A stretch of 64,000 bases of DNA from Flavobacterium magnum (GCF_003055625.1 NZ_CP028811.1:1860001-1924000), one strand, 5' to 3'; counted from the first letter of the stretch, positions 8,711 through 18,641 are shown. The notes: a model not told the origin generated them from the sequence alone. A program made the numbers and translations.

Positions 8711-9609
8711 TAACTCTTTAAAAGTTTTAGGATGCGGTTGAAATCCTCCTGGGAATGAAAAGGGATCGTGATTTTTCCTTTGCCATTGCCGGCTATTTTG
8801 ATTTCGGCTTTGGTCCCGAAATAGTTATTGATCGCTTTCTGCTGCTCGTCGGCGACGGTAAAGGTATCGGCCTTGGTTTTTGCAGCAGGCTTTGGTTTGA
8901 GGCTTTCCTGGTAATTTTTTACCAAAGCTTCGGTTTCGCGAACCGACAGGTTTTCGCTTACGATTTTATGGTAAATATCCGCCTGTGCGTCTTGGTCTTC
9001 GATGTTGATGATTGCCCGTCCGTGGCCCATCGAGATGAAGCCGTCACGGATTCCGGTCTGGATAATGGGGTCGAGTTTCAGTAAACGCAGGTAATTGGCA
9101 ATGGTCGAACGTTTTTTTCCGACACGGTCGCTCATCTGTTCCTGAGTAAGTTGAATCTCATCCATCAGACGCTGGTAGGATAATGCAATTTCAATCGGGT
9201 CGAGGTCGTGGCGCTGGATGTTTTCAACCAAGGCCATCACCAACGATTCATTGTCGTTGGCAATCCGGATGTAGGCAGGAACCACTGCAAGTCCCGCAAT
9301 TTTCGAGGCGCGCAGACGGCGTTCCCCGGAAATCAGCTGGTATTTGTTAAAATCGAGCTTCCTGACGGTAATCGGTTGGATGACGCCCAACTCCCTGATC
9401 GAAGTGGCAAGTTCCTGTAACGATTCCTCATTAAAATTGCTTCGCGGCTGAAACGGATTAATCTCAATCGCATCGAGTTCCAACTCAATAATATTGCCGA
9501 CAACCTTGTCTGCATTCTTATCGTCAACCGATTTAATATCGTTATCAGGATCCTTAAGCAATGCCGATAATCCCCTTCCGAGTGCCTGTTTTTTTACCGC
9601 TTTGGTCAT
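8710..9609 (-). CDS. parB: Chromosome partitioning protein ParB
   Basis: ParB is a CTP-dependent clamp that loads at parS and spreads on DNA near the origin. Seen here: the N-terminal KKQALGRGLSALL segment that contacts ParA, the NPFQPR box at 51-56, the nucleotide-binding GERRLRA box at 95-101, a helix-turn-helix around 140-180 with KKRSTIANYLRLLKL, and a C-terminal dimerisation tail. 299 aa is normal. It overlaps parA by 4 bases. No perfect parS palindrome was seen nearby by eye. Confidence 0.96.
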   Translation of the reverse strand: MTKAVKKQALGRGLSALLKDPDNDIKSVDDKNADKVVGNIIELELDAIEINPFQPRSNFNEESLQELATSIRELGVIQPITVRKLDFNKYQLISGERRLRASKIAGLAVVPAYIRIANDNESLVMALVENIQRHDLDPIEIALSYQRLMDEIQLTQEQMSDRVGKKRSTIANYLRLLKLDPIIQTGIRDGFISMGHGRAIINIEDQDAQADIYHKIVSENLSVRETEALVKNYQESLKPKPAAKTKADTFTVADEQQKAINNYFGTKAEIKIAGNGKGKITIPFHSQEDFNRILKLLKS

Positions 9610-10376
9610 GATAAACTGTTTTTCTTGATGATTTCCTGTGCGAGGTGCAGGTAATTCGTCGCACCCTTGCTCGTCGCATCGTAGTTGATGATGCTTTCCC
9701 CGAAACTGGGGGCCTCGCTGAGTTTCACGTTGCGCTGGATCACCGTATTGAATACCATATCGCTGAAATGCTTCTGCACTTCCTCAACCACCTGATTTGA
9801 TAAACGCAGGCGCGAGTCAAACATGGTCAGCAGCAAGCCTTCAATGTCAAGTGACGGATTATGGATTTTCTGCACGCTCTTGATGGTATTGAGCAATTTC
9901 CCAAGTCCTTCCAGGGCAAAATATTCACACTGGATCGGAATCACGACAGAATCCGCGGCGGTCAGCGCATTAAGCGTTAAAAGGCCCAACGATGGCGCGC
10001 AGTCAATCAGTATGTAATCGTATTGGTCCTTGATTCCCGCCAGCGCTTCCCTGAGCATGTACTCACGGTTTTCCTTGTCAACCAATTCGATTTCTATCGC
10101 CACCAGGTCAATGTGTGCGGGAATCACTGAAACGTTCGGTGCGCTGCATGCCATAATGGCTTCTTCGGGCGTATTGCTGTGCTCCAGGATCTGGTAGGTC
10201 CCGATGGCTATATTCTCAATGTCAATCCCGAGGCCCGAACTTGCGTTGGCCTGCGGATCGGCATCGATAAGTAACACTTTTTTTTCAAGTACCCCGAGCG
10301 AGGCGGCCAGATTCACAGAAGTCGTCGTTTTTCCTACGCCGCCTTTCTGGTTGGCAATGGCAATAATCTTACCCAT
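9606..10376 (-). CDS. parA: Chromosome partitioning ATPase ParA
   Basis: A deviant-Walker ATPase (ParA/Soj) that positions ParB-bound origins. The deviant Walker A motif KGGVGKTT is at 11-18, the LLIDADPQANASSGLG segment follows, and the Walker B-like stretch YILIDCAPSLG is near 120. At 256 aa it has no N-terminal DNA-binding extension, so it is the chromosomal type. First gene of the minus-strand run; just upstream is an AT-rich stretch with a near-match to TAnnTTTG (TATTTTTA on the minus strand near 10400). Confidence 0.96.
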   Translation of the reverse strand: MGKIIAIANQKGGVGKTTTSVNLAASLGVLEKKVLLIDADPQANASSGLGIDIENIAIGTYQILEHSNTPEEAIMACSAPNVSVIPAHIDLVAIEIELVDKENREYMLREALAGIKDQYDYILIDCAPSLGLLTLNALTAADSVVIPIQCEYFALEGLGKLLNTIKSVQKIHNPSLDIEGLLLTMFDSRLRLSNQVVEEVQKHFSDMVFNTVIQRNVKLSEAPSFGESIINYDATSKGATNYLHLAQEIIKKNSLS

Positions 10377-10499
10377 TTAAGTTTCAAAATTTGGAGCGGT
10401 AAAAATACAATTATTTATGGGTTTTTCAAGGGTAAATTGTTAACAAAGTTGCAAAGTTGCAAAGTGGCGTTGCGGTGTATTGAGGGCTTTTTTTTCGGG

Positions 10500-10590
10500 A
10501 GCTGATCCGGCACTCCGCTGTATCTTTTACTGCTGAAAAACGCAGTAAAAGGATGCCGCTCCGGTCCGGGCTAGGGGCGGGAGACACACC
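10500..10590 (-). repeat. Dispersed structured repeat, copy A
   Basis: Read on the minus strand: AGCGGCATCC, then a 9-bp perfect stem made of TTTTACTGC/GCAGTAAAA (10525-10533 and 10542-10550 on the plus strand) with an 8-base loop, then GATACAGCGG. The flanking arms are shared with copies at 19748, 26321, 40054 and 49104, while the inner stem is different in each. It lies in the 240-base gap between the SDR gene and parA. Confidence 0.75.
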
Positions 10591-10617
10591 GGGACAGTTC
10601 GCGGTTGCAATTGCCTT

Positions 10618-11514
10618 TTATGATGATTTTTTGGCCTTGATCATCGCTTCGAGCATATCCCACATTGAATCCGGAATTGCCTCCAGCAGGTTGAATTGTC
10701 CCGCGCCTTTGAGCCATTCGCCCCCGTCAATGGTAATGACTTCGCCATTCACATACGCTGAAAAATCGGACACCAGGTACGCCGCAAGGTTGGCCAGCTC
10801 CTGATGGTCGCCCACGCGTTGCAGCGGCACTTTCTTGGCCATATCGAATTTTTGCGCCAGGTCGCCGGGCAACAGGCGGTCCCAGGCGCCTTTCGTCGGG
10901 AAAGGTCCGGGAGCGATCGCATTCGACCGGATGCCGTATTTCGCCCATTCCACAGCGAGGCTGCGTGTCATCGCCAGCACGCCGGCTTTGGCGGTTGCAC
11001 TGGGCACCACGTACGCCGATCCGGTCCAGGCATAAGTCGTCACGATATTGAGGATAACATTGTCCGTTTTTTTGGTTTCAATCCAATGTTTCCCAAAAGC
11101 CAGCGTGCAGTTTTTTGTGCCCTTCAGGACAATGTCGATAATCGTATCGAAGGCGTTTGCAGAGAGTCGTTCAGTGGGCGAAATAAAGTTACCCGCAGCG
11201 TTATTGAGCAGCACGTCCACCTTTCCGAAAGCCGAAACGACCGAGTCAAGCATTTTTTCCACCTGTGCATAATCGCGCACGTCGCATTGCACGGGCAGGC
11301 ATTTGGCGCCATTTCGGTTTCCTGCGGTGGCTGCTTCCAGTTCTGCTGCAGTTTTTTCCAGTTTCTGGAGGTCACGGGACGTGATGGCCACACTGGCCCC
11401 GAGTTCGAGGAAATATCGTGTCATCGCCTTCCCAAGGCCGCTGCCGCCGCCCGTAACTACAATCACCTTATTTTCAAGTGCACCGTCACGGAGCATTTTT
11501 TTTGAGAAATCCAT
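10618..11514 (-). CDS. SDR family oxidoreductase, 2,4-dienoyl-CoA reductase type
   Basis: A 298-aa short-chain dehydrogenase with the NADP-binding TGGGSGLG motif (about 21-28), NNAAGNF (about 108-114) and SATAKAGV in place of the usual YxxxK catalytic pair. The NNAAGNF box and the loss of the SDR tyrosine are characteristic of peroxisomal/bacterial 2,4-dienoyl-CoA reductases (DECR), which remove double bonds during beta-oxidation of unsaturated fatty acids. The C-terminal GGEWLKGAGQFN region also fits that subgroup. It stands alone, with structured repeat copy A after its stop. Confidence 0.88.
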   Translation of the reverse strand: MDFSKKMLRDGALENKVIVVTGGGSGLGKAMTRYFLELGASVAITSRDLQKLEKTAAELEAATAGNRNGAKCLPVQCDVRDYAQVEKMLDSVVSAFGKVDVLLNNAAGNFISPTERLSANAFDTIIDIVLKGTKNCTLAFGKHWIETKKTDNVILNIVTTYAWTGSAYVVPSATAKAGVLAMTRSLAVEWAKYGIRSNAIAPGPFPTKGAWDRLLPGDLAQKFDMAKKVPLQRVGDHQELANLAAYLVSDFSAYVNGEVITIDGGEWLKGAGQFNLLEAIPDSMWDMLEAMIKAKKSS

Positions 11515-11676
11515 GGTTTTGGTTTTTGAGCTAATATAAATAGAAAGTTCGGAATTCGGAGCAGCGGTAACAAAGATTGCCGGCGTTTTGATTTTTCCGG
11601 CATTTTTTTTTAGCTGGTTAAAAAGAGAGGCCCCAAATGATTATTTTGCAGCCTGAAACCATTACGACAAACAGCC

Positions 11677-12282
11677 ATGAAAAAGCTTTTTCTTTTATCA
11701 GCCTTGGTATGCGGCCTGCACGGATTTTCCCAGAAAATGCGTTATGGCGCGCTGTTGGGTATGAACGCTTACGACATTGAAGTGAGCGGACCGCTGATTG
11801 CAGGCAACGGACTCAGTGGTCTCAACTTTGGCGGATTCATCGATTACCAGTTCAGCAGCCACTGCGGATTGAAGGTGAACATGATTTTCAACAAGACCAC
11901 TGAAACCGATTATGGGCCATTGGAGTCGGGTACCTACTACGAAATTTTCGACGAGGCGAAACTCACCACGTTGCAGTTGCAACCCCTCATTAAATTTGAC
12001 GTCAACAAGGTATACGCCAAAGGTTTTTACCTACAGGGCGGCCTGAATATGGTCAATATCCTGAGAGCCAGGGCTGACGACGGGACATCTTTGAAGAATT
12101 TTTATAACCGTACCGCATTCAGCGGTATGCTGGGTTTCGGTGTGACTTTCTTGAAGCATTACAGCTTTGAATTGATGGGCAGTTACAGCCTGACCAATCC
12201 GATTGGTTTCCCCGAAAGCAGAGCCAGAAATATGGGAGCGTACACAAACCTCCTGATTGATATCGAGTCATTCCTGAAATAA
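11677..12282 (+). CDS. Outer membrane beta-barrel protein (PorT/OMP_b-brl type)
   Basis: A Sec signal peptide of about 19 residues (MKKLFLLSALVCGLHGFSQ) is followed by alternating amphipathic strands (MRYGALLGMNAY, LNFGGFIDYQF, LTTLQLQPLIKFDV, GFYLQGGLNMV) typical of small eight-stranded flavobacterial barrels. 201 aa. No specific function can be assigned. A clear terminator follows. Confidence 0.8.
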   Translation: MKKLFLLSALVCGLHGFSQKMRYGALLGMNAYDIEVSGPLIAGNGLSGLNFGGFIDYQFSSHCGLKVNMIFNKTTETDYGPLESGTYYEIFDEAKLTTLQLQPLIKFDVNKVYAKGFYLQGGLNMVNILRARADDGTSLKNFYNRTAFSGMLGFGVTFLKHYSFELMGSYSLTNPIGFPESRARNMGAYTNLLIDIESFLK

Positions 12283-12308
12283 GATATTTCGGCTGATCCA
12301 AAAAATAA

Positions 12309-12337
12309 AAACCAATCCCGGGAAGGATTGGTTTTTT
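12309..12337. terminator. Bidirectional terminator between the barrel gene and tRNA-Pro
   Basis: AACCAATCC pairs with GGATTGGTT, with T6 on the plus side and an A-rich (T-rich in reverse) stretch on the other side. It can end the barrel gene on the plus strand and the tRNA transcript on the minus strand. Confidence 0.8.
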
Positions 12338-12340
12338 CCG

Positions 12341-12414
12341 TCGGGATGACTGGATTCGAACCAGCGACCCCTAGCACCCCATGCTAGTACGCTACCAGGC
12401 TGCGCTACATCCCG
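12341..12414 (-). tRNA. tRNA-Pro (anticodon GGG)
   Basis: A 74-nt cloverleaf on the minus strand: acceptor CGGGATG pairs with CATCCCG, A is the discriminator, the T-loop GGTTCGAATCC is standard, and the anticodon stem CTAGC/GCTAG holds the loop ATGGGGT, giving anticodon GGG for CCC/CCU codons. No CCA is encoded. Confidence 0.95.
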
Positions 12415-12509
12415 AAATGGGTCTGCAAATATATTTCATTTATGGAACTGGCAAAATAATTAGCCGATAAATATGCAATTTTTTGCAGGGCATGCCCGCC
12501 AAGGTAAAC

Positions 12510-13379
12510 TCAGTGCGCCGCTTTTGTTTTTCCGAAGATCTTTTTAACGATGGTAATTACCGCGACGGCTGCGAGTCCGACTGCGAGTCCGAGTATAAAT
12601 TCCGTCAAAGTGACCGGAAGCCCGGGCAGGAAATGATGGAAATAACCGATGTTGTGCATGAAAATTCCTCCGGCGACCAGGATCAGTGCCAATGTTCCGA
12701 CAACGGCGAGCATCTTGATGACCATAGGCAACAGCCACACCAGGAATTTTCCCAATCGGCATAAAAAACCGGAATTGTTACTTTTCCGCATCAGGTGGTA
12801 ACCCGCATCGTCCATCCTTACAATCAGCGCCACGAGTCCGTAGACGCCGATTGTCGCAAGCACCGCCACGATGGTAACGGTCGCGATCTGCGTGGTCAGG
12901 TCCTTTTCTAACACCGATCCGAGCGCGATAATCACGATTTCGACCGAAAGGATAAAATCAGTAGTGATGGCTGACCTCACTTTCACTTTTTCATCATCTG
13001 CGGCGTCGCTGATATGCGCCTCGGTTGTTTCCGCGACATGCTTTTTATGGAAAAAATATTCGATGATTTTCTCAACCCCCTCGTAAGCCAGGTAGATGCC
13101 GCCCGAAATCAGGGCAAACGTAATGGCTATGGGGAAATAGTAGTTCAGCAGGAACGCGATTGGAAGGATGATGAGCTTGTTCAGGAACGATCCTTTCGTG
13201 ATGGCCCAAAGCACCGGTAGCTCCCGGCTGGCAAGGAATCCCGTCGCTTTTTCCGCATTGACGGCGAGGTCGTCGCCTAAGATCCCTGCTGTCTTCTGTG
13301 TTGCGATTTTGCTGCTCACGGCAATATCATCCATCAAAGCTGCAATGTCGTCTAATATTGCAAAGAAACCTCCTGCCAT
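12510..13379 (-). CDS. DUF808 (YedI-type) inner membrane protein
   Basis: A 289-aa protein opening with MAGGFFAILDDIAALMDD, the signature of DUF808/YedI, followed by several hydrophobic segments and an acidic cytoplasmic loop near 115-135 (KKHVAETTEAH...). The family is conserved but its function is not established; a transport or membrane-stability role has been guessed. It is a single gene between tRNA-Pro and mutB. Confidence 0.88.
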   Translation of the reverse strand: MAGGFFAILDDIAALMDDIAVSSKIATQKTAGILGDDLAVNAEKATGFLASRELPVLWAITKGSFLNKLIILPIAFLLNYYFPIAITFALISGGIYLAYEGVEKIIEYFFHKKHVAETTEAHISDAADDEKVKVRSAITTDFILSVEIVIIALGSVLEKDLTTQIATVTIVAVLATIGVYGLVALIVRMDDAGYHLMRKSNNSGFLCRLGKFLVWLLPMVIKMLAVVGTLALILVAGGIFMHNIGYFHHFLPGLPVTLTEFILGLAVGLAAVAVITIVKKIFGKTKAAH

Positions 13380-13480
13380 ATTTTTGATTTGAATTTTTTC
13401 TAATTGTTTGCTGTCAGCATGAGGATCACTTCAGGCGGTGCCTGCGCTCAATTGTAAGCGTTAATTCCCTCAGGTCGCTG

Positions 13481-15616
13481 CTATACTTCGGGCATCAAGA
13501 TCTCCAGTATCTGGATCGCCGCCTCACTGATTTTGGTTCCCGGCCCAAACACCGCTACAGCTCCCGCATCAAAAAGATACTGATAATCCTGTGCCGGGAT
13601 TACGCCGCCTACGATTACCATAATGTCTTCCCGGCCATAACGCTTCAGCTCGGCAATAACCTGTGGTACGAGGGTTTTGTGGCCTGCAGCCAAAGAGGAG
13701 ACGCCCAATATATGCACGTCGTTTTCCACGGCCTGTTTCGCGGCCTCCGCAGGGGTCTGGAATAACGGCCCGATATCAACATCGAAACCGACGTCGGCGT
13801 ACCCGGTCGCGACTACCTTTGCGCCGCGATCGTGGCCGTCCTGGCCCATTTTTGCAATCATGATCCTTGGCCTGCGTCCTTCCGTTTTTGCGAAGGCGTC
13901 GGCAAGTTGCTTCGCTTTGGCAAAGCTTTCGTCGTTCTTGATTTCTTTACTGTACACGCCGCTGAATGATTTGATTTGTGCTTTATAACGCCCGAAAACC
14001 GTTTCCAATGCATCGCTGATTTCACCCAGTGTGGCCCGGTGGCGTGCCGCTGCTACCGCGAGTTCGAGCAGGTTTCCGTCTCCGGTCTTTGCGGCGGTAA
14101 TCAGTGCGTCTAAGGCGACTTTAACTTTAGCATTATCTCTTGAGGCTTTAATTTGTTCAAGCCTTTCCACCTGCTGTTTCCGCACCATCTGGTTATCAAC
14201 ATCAAGAATGTGCAGTGGATCTTCTTTTTTCAACCTGTATTTATTGACGCCGACAATGATGTCCTGGCCGCTGTCGATGCGTGCCTGCTTGCGCGCAGCA
14301 GCTTCCTCAATGCGCAATTTGGGGATGCCTGCTTCAATCGCTTTGGTCATGCCACCGAGCCGTTCGACTTCTTCAATAAGTGCCCAGGCTTTGTCGGCGA
14401 TTTCCGCGGTAAGCGATTCTACATAATAACTGCCCGCCCACGGATCGACGGTTTTGGTTATTTTGGTTTCCTCCTGTAAGAAAATTTGTGTGTTCCGTGC
14501 AATCCTGGCCGAGAAATCGGTGGGCAGCGCGATGGCCTCATCCAATGCGTTCGTATGCAGTGACTGGGTACCGCCGAATGCTGCTGCTGCTGCCTCAATG
14601 CAGGTGCGCGCTACATTGTTAAACGGATCCTGTTCCGTCAGGCTCCACCCTGATGTCTGGCAATGTGTGCGCAGCGCCAGTGATTTTTCATCCCTGGGGT
14701 GAAACTGCTTCAATAGTTTTGCCCAAAGCATCCGCGCCGCACGCATTTTGGCAATCTCCATAAAATGGTTCATGCCGATCGCCCAGAAAAACGACAGCCT
14801 GGGTGCAAACTCGTCAATATTCATGCCTGCTGCCAGTCCAGTGCGGATGTATTCCAATCCGTCTGCTAAAGTATAAGCCAGCTCAATATCTGCCGTGGCG
14901 CCCGCTTCCTGCATATGGTAGCCTGAAATTGAAATCGAATTGAATTTCGGCATTTTCTTACTGGAATAATCAAAGATATCCGCGATGATTTTCATCGATG
15001 GGGCAGGAGGGTAGATGTAGGTATTGCGTACCATAAACTCTTTGAGGATGTCATTTTGGATCGTTCCGGAAAGTTTTTCCGGCTTCACGCCCTGCTCCTC
15101 GGCCGCGACGATATAGAACGCCATTATCGGCAATACGGCGCCATTCATTGTCATCGAAACCGACATTTCGTCCAGCGGAATCTGGTCGAACAGCAATTTC
15201 ATATCCTCAACCGAGTCAATGGCGACACCGGCTTTACCGACATCCCCTACGACACGCTCATGATCTGAGTCGTAACCGCGGTGCGTGGCCAGGTCGAAAG
15301 CAACAGACAACCCTTTCTGCCCGGCGGCAAGATTTCGCCTGTAAAAGGCATTGCTTTCCTCGGCGGTTGAAAATCCTGCATATTGTCTGATGGTCCAGGG
15401 TCGGCGCACGTACATCGTGGCGTACGGACCGCGCAAATTCGGAGCAAATCCCGCGCCGAAATGCAGGTGTTCCAGCGCTTCCACGTCCGATTTTGAGTAG
15501 GAAGACCTGATCCCAATGCCTTCTGCCGTTAAAAAGGCGCTGTCGTCGTTTAGGCTTAGCGAACCGTTATTTTGGCTATCGGCCAGACTGAGATGTCCTA
15601 AATCCTTTCGCATCAT
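13481..15616 (-). CDS. mutB: Methylmalonyl-CoA mutase large subunit
   Basis: Catalyses the adenosylcobalamin-dependent interconversion of succinyl-CoA and (R)-methylmalonyl-CoA, used in propionate metabolism. 711 aa, with the N-terminal TIM barrel ([23 protein letters not shown]) and a C-terminal B12-binding domain whose DxHxxG motif is D593-G-H595-D-R-G598; the histidine is the lower axial cobalt ligand. Starts with two ATG-type codons at 15616, overlapping the small gene upstream by 4 bases. The G-protein chaperone meaB (47026) and a cobalamin adenosyltransferase (55994) lie elsewhere in the window. Confidence 0.96.
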   Translation of the reverse strand: MMRKDLGHLSLADSQNNGSLSLNDDSAFLTAEGIGIRSSYSKSDVEALEHLHFGAGFAPNLRGPYATMYVRRPWTIRQYAGFSTAEESNAFYRRNLAAGQKGLSVAFDLATHRGYDSDHERVVGDVGKAGVAIDSVEDMKLLFDQIPLDEMSVSMTMNGAVLPIMAFYIVAAEEQGVKPEKLSGTIQNDILKEFMVRNTYIYPPAPSMKIIADIFDYSSKKMPKFNSISISGYHMQEAGATADIELAYTLADGLEYIRTGLAAGMNIDEFAPRLSFFWAIGMNHFMEIAKMRAARMLWAKLLKQFHPRDEKSLALRTHCQTSGWSLTEQDPFNNVARTCIEAAAAAFGGTQSLHTNALDEAIALPTDFSARIARNTQIFLQEETKITKTVDPWAGSYYVESLTAEIADKAWALIEEVERLGGMTKAIEAGIPKLRIEEAAARKQARIDSGQDIIVGVNKYRLKKEDPLHILDVDNQMVRKQQVERLEQIKASRDNAKVKVALDALITAAKTGDGNLLELAVAAARHRATLGEISDALETVFGRYKAQIKSFSGVYSKEIKNDESFAKAKQLADAFAKTEGRRPRIMIAKMGQDGHDRGAKVVATGYADVGFDVDIGPLFQTPAEAAKQAVENDVHILGVSSLAAGHKTLVPQVIAELKRYGREDIMVIVGGVIPAQDYQYLFDAGAVAVFGPGTKISEAAIQILEILMPEV

Positions 15617-16068
15617 TTCTCCACAATTTTAAAAGTCCATTTCCGCGTCGTATAATTGGAATTCGCGGCTTCCATGATGCCCGCGCCAATCGTTGCTCCT
15701 GATCCTGCCACAAACACGAGGAATGCGGCATTATTCCCGGCAGTGGCGATGGCAATTGAGGTCGCTACCGTCGCCAGTCCCGCGAAGAGCACTACGGTTT
15801 TTACTGTCCCGAGCACTTTTGGCTGTTTCTTAATGCTTTGCAGGCTGTCAATCGGGATGGTATGGTTACCGATCTTCAAGGTGGTATTGTCGGTGAACGC
15901 AAGCAATCCTACGTGTTTTTTATGGTCGAGCGTGCGCGCTTTGACGCGTTCGTTTTCGATAAAGGTTTTGATTTTGCCGCTGTCGTTGTTGGTGAGTTCC
16001 AGTGCACGTTGTTGTGAAAAGGCGGCGAAAGAAACAAGACAGGCTAAAAGAAGTAAGGTGTTTTTCAT
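15613..16068 (-). CDS. Hypothetical exported protein between mutA and mutB
   Basis: A 151-aa protein with a signal peptide (cleavage probably after AAFSQ, residue 19), a soluble N-terminal half ([24 protein letters not shown]) and two Gly/Ala-rich hydrophobic stretches at about 88-132, then a short polar tail. I do not recognise the family. It overlaps mutA and mutB by 4 bases each, so it is certainly co-transcribed with the mutase genes, yet a secreted or membrane location makes a direct part in the cytosolic reaction unlikely. Confidence 0.75.
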   Translation of the reverse strand: MKNTLLLLACLVSFAAFSQQRALELTNNDSGKIKTFIENERVKARTLDHKKHVGLLAFTDNTTLKIGNHTIPIDSLQSIKKQPKVLGTVKTVVLFAGLATVATSIAIATAGNNAAFLVFVAGSGATIGAGIMEAANSNYTTRKWTFKIVEK

Positions 16069-17438
16069 GGGTTTTCGTTTTCGGTGTCGAGGCGTTCCTG
16101 TTCCATTTTTTCGGCAAGGCGCTTCTCGATGATGGGTGGAATCAGTGTTTTTCGGGGTTTTAGCTTTACGAAAGGAAACAACTCGAGTTCATGCTTCATC
16201 CTGTCGTTTTTGTTTGGGTATTTGTTTGTCCCCAAAAGCACTTCTTTGCCCGAATCGAACAGCTCTTGTTCACGTTGCGCGCTATCGTTGATTTTCTTGT
16301 TGATTGTACCATCGGAAAGCTGTTTCAGGAATCCGCCCGCGGCCTCGATTTCCTTAAACAGTGCCAAGGCTTTTTCTGCCAGTTGCAGTGTCAGGCTTTC
16401 AATGTAATAACTGCCGTCGGCCGGGTTTTCGGCCTTGTCAAAATAACTTTCGTTTTTCAGGATCAACAACTGATTCCTGGCAATCCTGCCTCCAAATTCA
16501 TTGCCCTTATGATACAGCGCATCGTAAGGCATATTCGCCACGGCATCGGCGCCGCCTGCGATTGCTGCCATGCTTTCGGTCGTAGTGCGCAGCATGTTCA
16601 CGTTATAATCGTAAAGCGTCTTGTTTCGTTTCGAAGGCGTGGCGATGATATGGCAACCGGTTTGCACGCCATATTCTCTGGCCACCAGATCAAACAAAAT
16701 ACGCAATGCCCGGAGTTTGGCAATCTCAAAAAAATAATTTGACCCGATGGCGACCTGAAACACGGGTGGGTGGGCTATATCCGGGATGTGATTGAAATAT
16801 TCGTTGGCATGCGACAGTGAATACGCCAGCTGCTGCACGATATTCGCGCCGGCATTCTGGTACAGGGCACTGTCAATGCTGATGGTTGGAAAGGTTGCAC
16901 GTCCCGGTAAACCGCGCAGTGCTGAAAAATTGTCCTCTCCCGGAGTGTCGATCCAGTTTCCTTCCCTGGCGAGGTGCCCTACGGGATCGATCAGGCAGTA
17001 AATCGACGCTTTATTGTCATTGGCAAATGCAGACACCTTCTCCATGAAGGCCTTTGAGATGAATGGAAGGCTCAGGTAAACCGTTGTGCCATCCGCAGGA
17101 AGGGCCGAAAGCAGCCGAACTATGTCAGTGTCTGCCGAAGGAATATGGAAACGCAGGCTTTCTGCGCCGCGGCTCAGGCAATCCTGTGCCCTGCTGATGG
17201 ATTTCTGCAATTCGAAAACGAAAATATCCTCGCAGATCGAAAATCCTTTCTGGCTTTGTGGCTGCAGGGTGGCAGTGTCCTCATCGGCGTGGTAGAAAGG
17301 TTTCACCTTAATGCCTTCCGGACTTTCCCAGACCAGCGTTTCGTTGTAATCGGCGCCGCGAAGCTCAAACTGGATCTGCTGCTTCCATTGTTTAGAGGAT
17401 ACGGGTCCGAAGGCGTCAAATGATGTAGGTTTTGCCAC
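16065..17438 (-). CDS. mutA: Methylmalonyl-CoA mutase small subunit
   Basis: Homologous to the N-terminal TIM-barrel part of the mutase (TTTESMAAIAGGADAVANMPYD, ARNQLLILKNESYFDKAENPADGSYYIE is the typical active-subunit region). It contains no B12-binding domain and lacks the DxHxxG motif, so it is the non-catalytic partner of MutB. At 457 aa it is about 160 residues shorter than the propionibacterial small subunit, which keeps a remnant B12 domain. It heads the mutA-orf-mutB operon. Confidence 0.93.
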   Translation of the reverse strand: MAKPTSFDAFGPVSSKQWKQQIQFELRGADYNETLVWESPEGIKVKPFYHADEDTATLQPQSQKGFSICEDIFVFELQKSISRAQDCLSRGAESLRFHIPSADTDIVRLLSALPADGTTVYLSLPFISKAFMEKVSAFANDNKASIYCLIDPVGHLAREGNWIDTPGEDNFSALRGLPGRATFPTISIDSALYQNAGANIVQQLAYSLSHANEYFNHIPDIAHPPVFQVAIGSNYFFEIAKLRALRILFDLVAREYGVQTGCHIIATPSKRNKTLYDYNVNMLRTTTESMAAIAGGADAVANMPYDALYHKGNEFGGRIARNQLLILKNESYFDKAENPADGSYYIESLTLQLAEKALALFKEIEAAGGFLKQLSDGTINKKINDSAQREQELFDSGKEVLLGTNKYPNKNDRMKHELELFPFVKLKPRKTLIPPIIEKRLAEKMEQERLDTENENP

Positions 17439-17514
17439 GCAAAAAATGTTTTATGTGCTTTAAAAAGAAGCGTTATTTTGTGGAACGAAATTTACTTAAA
17501 AAAAACGAATCGGA

Positions 17515-17853
17515 TTAAAAATCGCGTTTCAAAGTATCACCCTCAAATTCAATAATGTAAATGTCCTCGCTGTCGCGCTTCATGTAGTATTTCTCGCGCG
17601 CAAATTTCTCAACCTGATTGGAATCCTTCAGTATCTTAATATTGCGCAGGTCTTTTTTGATCTCTTCCTGGTAATATCGCTTGTTGTCTTCGAGTTCGTC
17701 GATATCCTTGTCGAGCAAGCGGTGGTTGAGCCAGGAATAATTGTCGAGGAAGAGCATCCAGACCACGAAAACCAGCAACACCAACACGTAGCGGTTGCCC
17801 AGGATGCGCAGCAACGGCCATTTTTCGAAGGTATTCTTGAATGGATTCTTCAT
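17515..17853 (-). CDS. Septum formation initiator (DivIC/FtsB-like) protein
   Basis: A 112-aa bitopic protein: a short basic cytoplasmic N-terminus, one membrane segment (about 22-40, RYVLVLLVFVVWMLFL), then a coiled coil (LLDKDIDELEDNKRYYQEEIKKDLRNIK) and the EKFAREKYYMKRDSEDIYII box typical of DivIC/FtsB. Such proteins act in the divisome with FtsL and FtsQ. 61 bases separate it from udk upstream, so they are likely co-transcribed. Confidence 0.88.
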   Translation of the reverse strand: MKNPFKNTFEKWPLLRILGNRYVLVLLVFVVWMLFLDNYSWLNHRLLDKDIDELEDNKRYYQEEIKKDLRNIKILKDSNQVEKFAREKYYMKRDSEDIYIIEFEGDTLKRDF

Positions 17854-17914
17854 AGTTTAAATTTCCGGAACGGGTATTCTTATATGGAGCCAATGGCTCG
17901 GACCACACCATCAA

Positions 17915-18523
17915 TTACAAAATACGCTGGTTGATTACTGCACGCACCACATCAATGGCCACGGTATTGTATTTGTCATTGGGGATGATGATGTCTGCGA
18001 ACGCTTTTGTCGGCTCGATAAATTGCTCGTGCATCGGCTTGAGCGTCGTCTGGTACCGGTTCAATACTTCGTGCATGTCGCGGCCACGCTCGGCAATGTC
18101 GCGTTTGAGGCGACGGATTAGCCGTTCGTCGGAGTCGGCATGGACGTAAATCTTGATATCGAAAAGCTCGCGCAGCTCCGGATTGGCAAGGATCAGGATG
18201 CCTTCGACGATCATGACCTTACGCGGATGCGTCGAAATCGTATCCTCTGTGCGGTTGTGGGTGACGAAAGAATAGACCGGCTGGTCAACGGTATTACCCG
18301 CCTTGAGATCCTTCAGGTGCGCCACCAAAAGTTCGAAATCAATGGCACGCGGATGGTCGAAATTGATCAGGGCACGTTCGTCGAAAGAGAGGTGGTTGTT
18401 CTCGCGATAGTAGGAATCCTGCGAAATGATGCCTACTTCGGTCTGTGGCAACTCGTTCATGATTTGGTGTACCACGGTGGTTTTCCCGCTGCCCGTTCCT
18501 CCGGCAATTCCGATAATCAGCAT
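17915..18523 (-). CDS. udk: Uridine kinase
   Basis: Phosphorylates uridine/cytidine in pyrimidine salvage. 202 aa with the P-loop GGTGSGKTT at 8-16, the substrate-binding QDSYYR near 40, NFDHPRAIDF, and the lid arginines in RLIRRLKRDIAERGRD. Start ATG at 18523 lies about 20 bases from a TATTTTTG promoter element. Confidence 0.95.
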   Translation of the reverse strand: MLIIGIAGGTGSGKTTVVHQIMNELPQTEVGIISQDSYYRENNHLSFDERALINFDHPRAIDFELLVAHLKDLKAGNTVDQPVYSFVTHNRTEDTISTHPRKVMIVEGILILANPELRELFDIKIYVHADSDERLIRRLKRDIAERGRDMHEVLNRYQTTLKPMHEQFIEPTKAFADIIIPNDKYNTVAIDVVRAVINQRIL

Positions 18524-18543
18524 ATCTGCATTTTTTGTTTAGG

Positions 18544-18551
18544 CAAAAATA
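18544..18551 (-). promoter_or_regulatory. TAnnTTTG promoter element for udk
   Basis: On the minus strand TATTTTTG matches the -7 consensus; it is 20 bases before the udk ATG. Confidence 0.5.
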
Positions 18552-18611
18552 AAAATTAAAATGAAAGCGAGGGCAATTGTGGGTTAACAATGTTCCTGCT
18601 TTCATTTAATT

Positions 18612-18641
18612 CCCGGCTGGCTATACGTTAGCGCCGCCGGG
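18612..18641 (-). other. GC-rich hairpin after the coiled-coil protein gene
   Basis: CCCGGC (18612-18617) and GCCGGG (18636-18641) are complementary and lie 22 bases beyond the stop of the minus-strand gene at 18664. No T run follows, so it is at best a weak terminator or a processing/decay barrier. Confidence 0.35.

Noticed and set aside
8700..10500. A parS site near parAB
   Set aside because: No clear 16-base palindrome of the TGTTTCACGTGAAACA type was found by eye; similar half sites (for example GGCACGTGAAACC at about 30106) lie inside 23S and are not palindromic.
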